From Colius striatus (Eukaryota; Chordata; Aves; Coliiformes; Coliidae): a stretch of 64,000 nucleotides of DNA. Numbering within the stretch: position 1 is the first letter of the stretch; each line of letters starts with the position of its first letter. Under the pieces are notes generated by a model. That model was given only the letters and a program-made list of their open reading frames with translations, was not told the DNA's origin and searched no databases. Shown here piece by piece: positions 1-10,959 of this stretch. The translations under genes and the position numbers were made by a program. The stretch is from NCBI RefSeq assembly GCF_028858725.1, contig NC_084767.1, forward strand, positions 18,925,895-18,989,894, given 5' to 3'.

Positions 1-3000
1 CAAGACCTAAAGCACTCACAGCCATACAATGCTGTTCACATTTGCTACCCCTCCAGGGCCACCCTGAGGCACGGCCGCCCAATCCCGACCCTCTGTGCTG
101 AGGAATTCCCATCCAGCGAGGCCCAGGGCTGCTGTAGGGCAGCCGGGTTTAGCATCTTTCACACCCACTGCAGCTCAAACTCCTGCTGACACCACAGAGA
201 CAGGCAGATACTGTGATGGATCCAGACACCGATACAGTGAGTCTGGGGGAGCGCGGGTGGCTCATGCTCTCAGCTGAGGGCTGGGGTAGGCAGCTCCCCA
301 CATCCGACCTCACAGCCCCAGAAGGACACCAGCGGGGAACCAGTGCCTTGGCAGCAGCCACTGCAGAGCCCGCAGCTGCGAGCGAACCAAACGCCACACA
401 CACCACAGCACAAGCACCGCTGTGTTTTTCACAGGATAAGTACAAACTGCCATTACCTCTCCATTTTTGTGCCCTCCCTGAGCAGCACGTGCTAACTCTT
501 CAGATTTTAACGTCATGTAAACACAGCAAGCTGGGGAGACATCTCTCACTCACACAATTCTACAGCGCAGAAGGCTACGAACTCCACCAGAGAGAACCAA
601 TCTCTCACAGTTTATTTTACAGTAGCTGTGATGAAGTGTGGCAGGTTGAGCCTTTCACGCAGCTCCTGTCATTGTTCTGCTATTGGAGCTAATCCCACTG
701 TCCCACAGGAGACTGAACAGGAGCTGTGTTCAAGGACGGGGGAGCTCCCACAGCTGTAAGAGGAGTTCTTGAGTTGAATTAAGGTTTTGACTGAGCAGTG
801 AGAATCAAATCTTCAGTTTTCTTAAGGTCTCGCCCTAGAATCCAGGGGTCTGAGGTCCCTGCTCCTTTGTGGCTAAGCCACTGAAGACCCACTCCCCATT
901 CCTACAAGCTGTGAGCCATCACTTCTTGTCCACAACCATCCCTGTCTTGGACCCCCACCAACCAACACATGTATTTCAAGGATTTATTCAGTCTTATCAG
1001 ACTGGATAATACAAAATGCCTTTAATTAATCTCCCCCTCCCTTAATTTTTACACAACTGCTAATCTCCACAGCAAAGCAATTTCACAAACTATCAAGGTC
1101 AGTTTAAATCTCTAGTTCACTTTAAAAGCCAGCCTTACACATTCTTTTAAAACAAGCGTTCTCTTAGTTTTTGGGGGGTTGCTTTAAACCCCAGGGACAG
1201 CATTTTCAGGTGATCATTGTCCTAGTGTGAAGGCATAATCCCAACAGGAGCGGATGAGCACCACCAGCACAGCAACAAGTGCACAGAGCAAGAAAGGGTT
1301 TCGTGTGGACTGGCACAGGGCAAACACTGCACAGGAGCCACATATGATAGAGGACAGAGATGAGCCAGGAGCAAGGACCTACTCATGCTGCCTGACAGCA
1401 GCACTCAGCAGTGCAGGAAGTCTGTGGCCTTCCTCCCCTTGCTCTTCATCTTACCTTGTAGGAGAGGAAGTCCTGAGCTGTGCTGGAATGACGTCCTTAG
1501 CAGCTCTGCTAAGGGGTAACACTTTCTAAAGTACTCACGTTGCCAGACCTGGCACTAGAACAGAACCTTTGTACACAAGGCCATCTAGTATCAGAGACTT
1601 AACAAAACCGAAGGAAGTGTCATGGGAGCAGTCAGAGTTCCCCCAAACTGTCCGTGGTGCTGTGGGGGCTCTGTCCCGGCCAAGGGCAGCTGCAGGAGCA
1701 GGACTTGGCCAGGCAGAGGCAGGCTAGGGGGATGGTACTTATGCATCCCTGCCTAGGGGAAGGTTTTCATTTTGTGGTAGGGCTCTTTCAATCCTCTGTG
1801 CAGCACCTTCCTTTCCTACCATCAAGCTGTGAGGTGACTGTGATTTTCTTGCCTTCTGAAAGAGCCAAGTTGGAAATTTCTGTAGTTTTATTAAACACAA
1901 TCTCATGACGCTCACGTTCTCGGCACACTGCCCAAGGAGTCCAGCCAAGAGCCCGTGCCCAGGCAGGTCTGTACAGGAAGATGGGGCATGGGGCTGGTCC
2001 TGCTTTCCTCCCATCCCTCTGCCCTGGCTCAATCATCTTCACCAGCTGCATTAATCCATGGAAACACTAGCAGAAAAATTCTACAGGCAGGAATGAACAT
2101 GCTGTGACTCTGCACCACATTAGCCCTACCTCATGGTTCTTCCCCCAGCTTTGAGCCGTGTTTCCTGCTCATCAGCTGGATGACATGAGCCAGACAACAG
2201 ACCTGATTCAAAACCTCTGAAGATCTATATGATCAATGCTCGAAAGTATACAGTAATGGAGGCTTAATTCTAAAAGATGAAGTCAGTGCTGCTGAAAGGC
2301 CCATCAGGGTCCTGCGGTCCCAGTCAGGTGCAGGAGGCTGTACTGGGATGGGAACTGTAAATGTGGAGCCTTCCTGCTCTCCCTCAAAGTGCTGCTGCTT
2401 CTCCCTAGAGCACGGGTCCCTTCGGCATGCCCATTCCAGGGTTGGCATTACCAGAAAGGAACACACACGTGCGCCTTGGCAGGCTCGAGGTACCGCTTAC
2501 ATTCACCTTCCTGTCATCCTTCCTGCCCTCAAGAACAAGCTGCAAACAACAAGCAGCAGCTGTGGTTGCAACGGGATCACTCTTGTGACAGAAAGAGCAT
2601 TTTTGATAGCAAGAACTGCACAAATTCCCTCTCTACCATCACAACATAGTCTGTTCATCTCTTTCCCCTCACTTCCTGGATAAGGAATGGGGAAGATGAG
2701 CACACCAGAGGCATCTCGGTGGCAGTAGCAATGAGCACCATCACTCTGCCCATTCAGAGATGATTGTCTATGACCATCTCATTTCTGGGCCCGTTTGGGT
2801 TGTGTGCAGCATGCATCCTACAGACACAAGGTTATTCTTCCCACAGCTCAACTCACCCCAGGGGATTCTGCAGCCATTTTGCTACACACCAGTTCTTGAT
2901 GAGACCGTGCCAGATTCAGATGGCTCAGTGAATACTGGCACAGATCTGATGTGTTTAGGCTGGTTTTGTGAGGATTGTTGTACTGAGGAATATTCAGCAC

Positions 3001-5149
3001 CTGTAAAACCCCAGAGGACACTTACAGAGTATTTTCAAAGAACTCTTAGGTGCCTCATCCGGACCCAGTGAGGAAGGCTGTGTCTCCCCTCTCTTTGGGC
3101 AGGAGCACAGCACAGCTTCTCGTCCTGGGCTCTGACCATTGGCAGAGAAGCAAGGGTGGATCTTCATCACCCACAGCTGGATCCTTTCCCCTGCAGGAGC
3201 CCCAGCCCAGACCAGGCACATCTCTCCATCCCAGGCACCTTCTGCTCTTGCCTTCCTTCAGGCCACATTTCCAGATGCCTGAAGCCAACATCACCTTGTA
3301 AACAAAGATGCCATTACATCTGAAACCCCCCCGGTAACTATCCACAGAACTGTTTTGCCCTTCAAAAAGTTTCCTGGCAGACACCGCGGCTGCACACAGA
3401 TGCACAGATTCTGAACCTGAACCAAAACATAAACCCAGCGTTACATCCCCTACAGAAACAGTGAAGCACTTCCAAGTCACTCCCCACCACTGCCACATCC
3501 TCTCTCCATGAACCACCACCAGGAAGCACCATATGTGCAGATGAAGCCTCCTCACTGCAGACCAACAGCCACCACCATGTTCAGATAACGAACTGACTTG
3601 GCATCGCTTAGGGCGGGCGGTGACCTAGAAAAAGAGTTCATTGACATCCTTGCACAAAGAAAGAAACTTCTGCGGTCAGAGAGTTGATCAAGATACAAGA
3701 AAACAGCAGTGGGAAGAGTAAAACAATAGCTGTTTAACTGTATTAGAGGTTTCTGACACAAGTTGCTGATACAGAAAGGAGAGGTGGCAGGACAGCTCCC
3801 CCAGAGCCCTGGTGGGGCACTGCGAGACCCTTCAGTGCTTCAGACACACACAAAGCCTCTAGAGCCCACTTCTAGGGTTGCTTCTATGCTTTTTTTCCCC
3901 CCTTATTTCAAATTGGCTTTAGTGTTTTTAATTCAGTGTGAACAGTACTTACAGTTCAGTTCTTTCAGAAGGCAGATAAGTGCATAGAGACAAGTGACAC
4001 ATTACCTCCTAGCAGGTCTCGGCGGCTCCTGCTCCTTCCTCCTCCAGGCGTTCATCTCGAATCCCAAGGGTGACCAAATGGTCACGGCAAACAGAACTTA
4101 ACCAAATCTTCTGAGTAAAATGGAAAAAACCAAAAATTCACCTACCCAGATGGGAATCTAATGACACGAGCTCCAAATGGGACTAAAGCTTTGCTGAAGG
4201 AAACAGGCTGGTTTGCCTTAAGTGAGAACATAGGCAAGTTTAAAACTCACCGAAGCAGCAGCAAAGGGTGGGTGATTGCTGGGCTCTGCCTGATGCTCAC
4301 TCACCACTTCAGCTTTCCGCCTCATTGTTGCAAGGGCACAACAGGAATCAAGACAGAGCCACCTGGAGTGCAGCTCCAGCTTTGAGCTCACAGCCCTTCT
4401 GAGACAGCCTGGCCAGACCTCCCTGCCACTCACCTGCTCCCACTTGTACCACAGCATGCGGTGCCTCATCCTGCTCTGCAGGGACAGGTGGAGATGAGCA
4501 GTGTGGGACCAACCTGCCTGTCACAGAGTTTAGTCCCTCTTGCCTGCAAGCGGCTGGAGGCTCCAGACCTTCCTCCTGTGCCCAGTTTGAGTATTTTCAA
4601 GACACATACCTGTTACTTGATGAGTTTATTTCCAACTTCTAATTTATGCCAAGGGCATCCAAAGGTTTCAGCGACTGTCATATATGACACACCCCGGGAA
4701 CAGGAGCTCAGTGCCTGCAGCAGTCGGCGCCTTGGCACTGTCCTCTTCATCTCAAACGCCAGGGTGGTAGTGGGGACTTGGCCTGCTCAGTGGGAGCCTT
4801 GCAGGCTGTCACAGCCATATTTCCTCCATTCCAGTCACATCCCCAGCACAAAGCCAGGGGTACATGGCACAACTTTTCTTCAAACCTCCTACCAAGGACT
4901 GGTTTTCTGCTGGTCCTACACCTCCAGCCCCAGGGTACTAGGGCAAGCAGCAGCTTGGAGAAGAGCAGGAGGCTACTGGCAGCAGCTGCCTCAGGAGCAT
5001 GGGGTGCTCAGGGGACCTTCCACTTTAAACACAGATCTGCAGGGCAATGGAGCCAGAAGAGAGAACCTGAAGTAATGGTGAGGGCTGTGAATGTGGACAC
5101 AGCACTTCAATGTTCCAGTAACTATAACTAGCATACAAAACATGTTTTT
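1..5149. other. Intergenic stretch, no recognised gene
   Basis: I translated both strands by eye and found no domain or exon I can name. The open frames here are short, lack similarity to known families and have no convincing splice partners. In human, KIF3A and CCNI2 lie on this side of SEPTIN8; neither a kinesin motor motif nor a cyclin box is visible. Two AATAAA hexamers on the minus strand (near 981 and 1886) are isolated. A short hydrophobic minus-strand frame at 1214-1378 is treated as a finding. Confidence 0.5.
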
Positions 5150-5510
5150 AACAGATGTTTGTTAAACAAGTCAGTTTTGGTTTTATTAAACCCAACTTTG
5201 GTACAAGCAGGTCATTCCTGAGATTCACTTACAAGGCCGTTTTTAAGAGGAAGATGGACTGGGGCCTCTCCCTGCCCCTCTGTGAAGGCAGACTGGCCAC
5301 AGACATCCAACTTTTTTTCTCCCTTTTGTTTCTAACAAGTATTTGTGTGTGGGGAAGTCAGTCTGTTACAAACACACAACTCTTGACCAGGAATATCAAG
5401 TCTCCAGGTTTAAACCATTTCCCCTCCCTGAATACATAATATTGAGTTGTTCTTTAAAACAGTTCCCTTCCCCCTCTGCATACCCCAGGTAGGACGCGCC
5501 AGAGTCCAGC
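5150..5510 (-). other. SEPTIN8: Candidate distal alternative last exon of SEPTIN8
   Basis: On the minus strand a long pyrimidine-rich run ends in CAG at 5511-5513, a strong acceptor. The sequence after it joins the phase-2 end of SEPTIN8 exon 9 in frame, restoring Lys427 and adding 37 codons before a TGA at 5396-5398. An AATAAA lies at 5182-5187, followed by T/G-rich sequence. Human SEPTIN8 is known to use alternative last exons with different tails, but this tail does not resemble the human tails I remember. A run of 37 open codons is quite possible by chance, so this is a hypothesis. Confidence 0.25.
5182..5187 (-). terminator. Candidate polyadenylation signal AATAAA (distal)
   Basis: The minus strand reads AATAAA, followed within about 40 bases by T-rich and TG-rich sequence. 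It would serve the candidate last exon at 5150-5510. No transcript evidence is available here. Confidence 0.3.
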
Positions 5511-5689
5511 CTGGGTGGCGAGGAGGGGCTTGGGGAAGGAGGGGAGCTGTGAGGCACGCGTGTGCAGCCCTTGGCAAACTCAACAAATGAAAGTTGGGGG
5601 ATTCTGGTTATAAAACCTGTCAGTCTAAAGAAAAAAGCTACAAGGAAGAGTTATTGCTCGGAAAGGTGAGAATCCAGCTGGAAGGTTAG

Positions 5690-5870
5690 GGATGTTAGTT
5701 GATTCTCCAGTTCCAGCCCAACACCACCCCGGGGGGAGGCTGCAGGGGCAGCAGCTCTAGCAGCAAGCCGAGCCCTCGCCTCACCAGCCCGGCTCTGTCC
5801 CTCCCGCCGCTGGCAGCTTGCTCAGTGTTAAGGCCCCGCCCGCGCTCCGGCCCAGAGAACAGAGCTTTGG
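5690..5870. other. Small GC-rich patch with GC boxes
   Basis: The patch is clearly richer in G+C and CpG than its flanks and holds a GGGCGGGGC-type Sp1 box near 5832-5842, read on the minus strand. It may be a minor promoter, an enhancer, or conserved UTR-like sequence. No exon can be attached to it with confidence. Confidence 0.25.
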
Positions 5871-5879
5871 GATTAGTGC

Positions 5880-8010
5880 AAGCCATGCAGTGGCCATAAT
5901 TAGCAGCTTAGCTTTGGCAAGTTATCTTAGATCCCAACTTTACCAAGAAACCCGATCAAGCAAACTTTTCCCAATCGAAAGACACGGTGCATCTTAGTCC
6001 TTGCTATATAATCTCTTCCATGCAATATATCGCAAGCTTAAAGGTGAAAGCACCAATTAATTTCTTCTGCATGCGATGTTTTGGACTTAATAATTCTTCT
6101 AATTAACATATCTTCCTGTTGTTATGGAGCACGCACTGGGAAGACTAAAGAAGCTACAGAAAGAACAAAAGAGAATCAGTATTTAAGTTTCAGTTATTTA
6201 CACGAAGTAAAGACAGCAAGAGAAGTCAGAGTACAAATGCTGCACATGTCACCTGATGCCGTGCAGAGCTGGGCACAGACTCTCGAGTTTAAATCATCAC
6301 AACTTGGAGAAGCTCTCAAAGCTGCCAAGATCTTCTTTAGCAGTGGTAATCAGAAGATTGATTTAAAATGTTAACAAGGAAAGGCTGCTGACAGGGGACA
6401 CCTGAGAAGCCACATGCTATGGAAACACAGGACAGGGAGAGGTGTGGAGCTGTTGTTAGCCTGTCCAGCAGCCTGACACAAGGAACTGAGGTTGGCCTTG
6501 GGTTGTCTTCTGAACAGAAAGCATCCATGTGTCCTAGGGCCTTGGTCACCAGCATTCAGCTCTGGAACTGCAAACTATGGACAGGACCTCTCTCCCTCAC
6601 TGCTGAGCTGCTTTTACAACACTTGTCGTTCCTCCTTCTCTTGCAAGCATCTCTTGGAGCTTTGCACAAATACTCATGAGTGATCCTAACGTTCCTGTGG
6701 AAAAATACTTGCCAAAGAATGTCATCTTGAATCACCAGGTGCCCATATTTAAAATGACCAGCAGCTCTACCACCTCAATTTCTCAATTAATTCTCACATA
6801 CTTGAATGCCCTCTCTGGTCTCTCATATTTGGCTTTAAGAACTATCGGGATGGAAAAGGTAAAACATTTCGTACTCACCACTCAGTATCAACTGCTAAGC
6901 CCCCTTCAATGCTTATCCTTCCAAAATAAAATAGGCTCAAGTAACACCTCTAACCCAGTCCAGGCTCAGGCTTTCACCTACACTTAGTTGGTGATCACTA
7001 CAGGCAGTATCACCCCAACACCCACCAGTGCTTCTGGCCAGTGCCCTGCAGGTGGGCAGCATCCACACAGGACAGTACTGCAGCTGGGGCAAACAGCCCT
7101 GCCCTGCAAGGGGGTGGGATGCAAACAGGCAGCATATAAGATGACCACAACCACCCTCTGCCCTTTAGGTAAGGTGTGTATGCAAAAAGCAGAGGTCTTG
7201 CATGTGAGGTAGCTCCTGCAGCACCAGCACAGTCCATCTGCACACTTCTAAGAGGATTTCAGAAGCAGCGAGGATCACTGACTGGGTTTTGTTCTTGAAA
7301 CAAGAGCTGCAGAAAAAGCTCCCATCAGAAGCATCACTTCAGCAAACATTCTGCATCAGCCAAACTCCACTTCCTGCTTTTGTCTTAAGCGCAGCATTGA
7401 TCTCGGTCCAGTATCCAATAAAGGTCTGCTCAGAGAGACCTTAAATTAACTGAGTAGCACTTCACATGCAGCAAAGCTTCACAGGACCGGCACCACGAAC
7501 AGGCCTTTGGGTAAAGCTTTAGCAGCAGCTCTGAAAAAAGAGCCTCCAACTAAAGCTGTGCCCCTGTTTGGCCTTGAACTAAGTGTATGATGTGCTTCTC
7601 CAGAAAAAGCATACATACAGCTTTGGAAGTATCGTTAGGAAATACCACCCTCCATCTTTGCTCCCTTTTCATCCTGACCTCTTTGGGCACCATTATACCA
7701 GTGAAACTGCCATAAATTTACCCACAGAGACACCATGTCCCTCAAGGGAGAAGTGTCAAAAAGCTTGAAGGCTACTTTTGCACAAATAGGGATGGTGTTT
7801 GGATTAGTATCTTAGAATTTCTCCGCAGATCACAGACGAGGTGCTTTTCTGCACACTGTATGATGTGGACATGAGCTAATTTTATTTTGGAATATTGTGA
7901 ATAGTCATAAGGCATCCTGTGACCAGGAAGCTTCCAATCCTTACACCTTAGCACTTCCACAGAGATCCACAAGACACCACAAGAAATCCACCCCTAAATA
8001 AACAACACCA
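5880..8010. other. Intergenic or 3'-flanking stretch, nothing recognised
   Basis: The sequence is AT-rich and has no identifiable exon or known repeat. One minus-strand AATAAA at 7881-7886, about 150 bases past the preferred SEPTIN8 end, could be a second cleavage signal for that gene. Confidence 0.45.
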
Positions 8011-8034
8011 CAAAAACTCAAAATACATGTGAGA

Positions 8035-8040
8035 TTTAAT
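8035..8040 (-). terminator. SEPTIN8: Candidate SEPTIN8 polyadenylation signal ATTAAA
   Basis: The minus strand reads a long T-run, then ATTAAA, then CA within about 15 bases, then a T/G-rich downstream element near 7998-8013. This order of U-rich upstream element, hexamer, CA and GU-rich element is typical of a vertebrate cleavage site. Alternatives are the AATAAA hexamers at 8821-8826 and 7881-7886. Confidence 0.4.
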
Positions 8041-8820
8041 AAAAGAAAAAAAAAAGTACAAAGTGAGTAGAAAGGAATGAAAGTAAAAAATCAAATCAAA
8101 TCAAATACCAAAACCCCAACACATTTGGAATGACAAAGCGAAGGGATGCAGCCCGCCGGAGAGGCTGCTCCCCCTGAGCGGGCTCCCTCCAGGTGCTCCG
8201 AGACATACGCCCCATCTCCACCACAGGGCACCCAGCACAGCCAGACGGGGCACCTGCAGAGCTTAGAGCCCCACAAAACACATTTTAAATTAGAAAGCAG
8301 GCAACATACATGAAGGGAAATGGTTAAATGATTTTTAAAATGGATCAGTTTTCCTGTTAATACCAACCTTTTACAGATAAACATATGAAACAGCTGAAAG
8401 GTGTATAACAGAACAGCTCCAGTCATTTCTGAAGGGCTTTTCTTTCCCTTCTAGCCTATGAGATGTAAATCTTCAGACTGGAGGGAGATTAGAATCACCA
8501 TGTATTTGTAACTTGTTAAATAAAAATAAGATCCAGAATTACCCTACATACGACCTACTTAAATCTTGTCTCAGCCAGAAAGAAAAATCAAGTACTAGAG
8601 GAGAAAAAGAAGACTGCGTCCATTGGGGAGATTATGATGTGACCGCTCTAAAGAACAAGTGACTGCAAGGAAAAGGTATGTCAGTCACAACACCAAGTCA
8701 AGGTAATATCATCATCAAAATGTTGTTACATACATTCTGAATGTCTTCACCAGAAAAAGCTGGAAATTTCTCCACAATGCCCATGGATTTGAAGGTTTGT
8801 ACTCATTCACTGTTATAATC

Positions 8821-8826
8821 TTTATT
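8821..8826 (-). terminator. SEPTIN8: Possible internal polyadenylation signal AATAAA
   Basis: This is a canonical hexamer on the SEPTIN8 strand inside the proposed 3' UTR. The downstream GT-rich element is weak. Use of this site would shorten the UTR to about 2.1 kb. Confidence 0.25.
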
Positions 8827-10323
8827 CTTAACTACTTGGCAGCCTAGGAAAAAAAGAGTGGATCTCTGATGAGCCAGGGCAGACAGAAATCATTTGCACA
8901 GATCCCACTGGCTGCAGCATGAGATCAGGGGGAAAACTATCAACTGAGAGCGTGACAGTGAGTGGCTCTTTTCACACCCAGTGTCACCCGTGATTGCTGT
9001 GTCCAACCCCACGTAGCACCGTTGAGAAGCAAAACCAAGAACCACACCGTGCTGCTTACTCGTGCAGTTAGTGCACCAGAGTTTCTGTCATGAGCAAAAA
9101 TCAAGATCTTGCCCCTAATTTGCTACATGGTTGGAGATGTAGTCAGGGGTGAGCTGGAATTTTCGTCCTGCATGTAACAATAGGCTGGGTCCCTTGCACC
9201 TTTCTCTGAGGAAAAAAAACACAGGAACTCTCCTGACATTTGACAGTTACTCTTTAAAATACATCTAACCTGGAGGCACAGCCTTAAAAATTAAATGTTC
9301 AGCTTTCAGCAGACTCCTAACAAGCACGCATAACTGTTCTAAAAAGTACCTGTGACATCTTCATGAGGTTCCTCCTTACAAGCATCAAGAAACACTGACA
9401 CCATTTTCATTGTATCCATATTAAAGGTCAGTGTCCATACAAAAACGGTTTAACACCTGAGGATGTAATTAGAAAGAAAAAAACAACCCCAAAGCTGCTT
9501 TAATGGGATATGCAAGTTAAAGAACCTCATTTTCCAATCCAGTGAAATGCTGCGCTCAGGCAGACCTGTACCGCTCAGACACCAGGCAGTGCACCTCCAT
9601 CTGTACATCAAACCAGGGATTTGCTGACATCTTAGAGACAAGTTTTCCAGGAAAAAAAACCAACAAAAACCCAAAAACACAGCAGAAAAATCCTGTAACA
9701 TTAATAACTCAATAAAAATGCACACACTCATAACTAACACTTAGCCAGCCAGTGTTTTTATAAACTATAAAGATGCCATGTGGGGGTCAATATGAGATAT
9801 TTGCCTTCTCTTAGCCTGTTAGCCAATGGATGGAATTGGGTCCAGCTATTTTTCCATGACAACGTAGCCACTAAGCTTCTATTCAATTATCACCCTGCCT
9901 TATCACAAAATGGTTTGAGTGGAAAAAAAAATAATATTGATCTGAATTATTCCCCTAAGCTCAGTGGCCCAGGAAAACAAGGCTGTGGCTTCTAGGCTTG
10001 AGGAGTGTTAAAGGAAGCACCTTCTAAGAGGAACGGAGCCTATAGGCATAAATACAGTGCATAGATCAAGATCAGAGGGTTCTCCTTGTTAGGCACATAA
10101 TAAGTTTAAGGTTAAAGACTGAAAATAAAGATGATTCCTTAAATAGTTTTTCCACAACAGTAAAACACATTGGTGAATGACAACTGTGAAGTTACACAAA
10201 GTCCTGTAGTTCCACATTATACAACAAGCTCTTATGAAAAATCTTTCTATATAAATGTTCTATTTAGCAGTAAAGAAAATTCAAAACATTGTCCCACAAA
10301 CATTATTAACCACTCTCTCGCTC

Positions 10324-10350
10324 TTATATATATATATTTATATATATTAT
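10324..10350. repeat. TA-rich dinucleotide tract
   Basis: Imperfect (TA)n of about 27 bases within the proposed SEPTIN8 3' UTR. Confidence 0.7.
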
Positions 10351-10955
10351 AAATGATGTAGAAAGTGTTTAGAGTAATTCAGGATTAAAATACATAACTA
10401 CTGGAATGAGGGATACTCTGACTACGATTCCCAGGGCAGAAAGTCTAAGCATTGTGGTTTTCTACCCATTCTACAAATGTATTTGAGAATTTTGTTAGAA
10501 AAATAAATGATTCAGCATTCTTCATCCCACTCCTCACATCTGTGCACGTACAGGGGAGGGAAGACGAGCCTCAAGCAGTCACCTTAGCCATTTAAGAAAA
10601 ACAACAAATCTAGAAAGCAATTATTTAGCTGGTGGGTAAGATGAGTTCAGACAAACAGTTATGGTTGCTTTACAGATGGCTGCTCAGTCACTTGGGTTTA
10701 GAACAAAACCTCTTACTTTAGGGATTAGTTGACTTTAACAAAATGTACAGAGAAAGGTGACTTCCTCAAAACCTCCCGACAAGTCCTGTACAGAGAACAG
10801 CGAGTCGTTACACTGCAACCACCGAAGATGCTCATTTTCTCTTTCACTTTGGTCCACTCACACAATGTTATGAGAAGGGTCACGGGGTGGGAAACTCAAG
10901 CAACTTAACACATGAAAGCACCAAGTCCCCTCTTGGCCTGAAAGTCTGTGTGTGA

Positions 10956-10959
10956 TTAA
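10956..10959 (-). CDS. SEPTIN8: SEPTIN8 exon 10, last coding bases and stop
   Basis: A textbook acceptor (a T-rich run ending TTTCAG) precedes TTAATC. Joined to the AA left from exon 9, the first T completes Asn427 and the next three bases are TAA. The protein then ends DKDKKN, as in related septins. This exon carries the long 3' UTR. Assignment rests on splice-site strength and frame only, since four bases carry no homology. Confidence 0.6.

Larger units (their letters stand above)
8015..10955 (-). other. SEPTIN8: SEPTIN8 3' UTR (proposed)
   Basis: This is the stretch after the TAA of exon 10. It is AT-rich, has no further exon signals I trust, and ends at an ATTAAA followed by a GT-rich element, as expected of a cleavage site. 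It contains a (TA)n-like tract at 10324-10350 and a GC-richer island at about 8140-8270. An internal AATAAA at 8821-8826 could give a shorter transcript. The low end is inferred; it could extend to about 7860. Confidence 0.4.

Noticed and set aside
2233-2466. Minus-strand frame ending near GSTFTVPIPV, compared with a remembered human septin-8 alternative tail
   Set aside because: The similarity is a few residues only and no acceptor in the right phase was found.
3055-3555. 166-codon minus-strand frame
   Set aside because: No domain or signal I can name; rich in Trp, Cys and Gly as expected of chance frames in this composition.
3595-3690. Plus-strand stretch reading DLEKEFIDILAQRKKLL before a stop
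   Set aside because: It looks like a coiled-coil exon end, but it is only about 30 codons long with no matching upstream exon, and open runs of this size are common by chance.
4461-5075. 204-codon plus-strand frame
   Set aside because: No recognisable family, no splice partners, and amino-acid composition typical of random frames.
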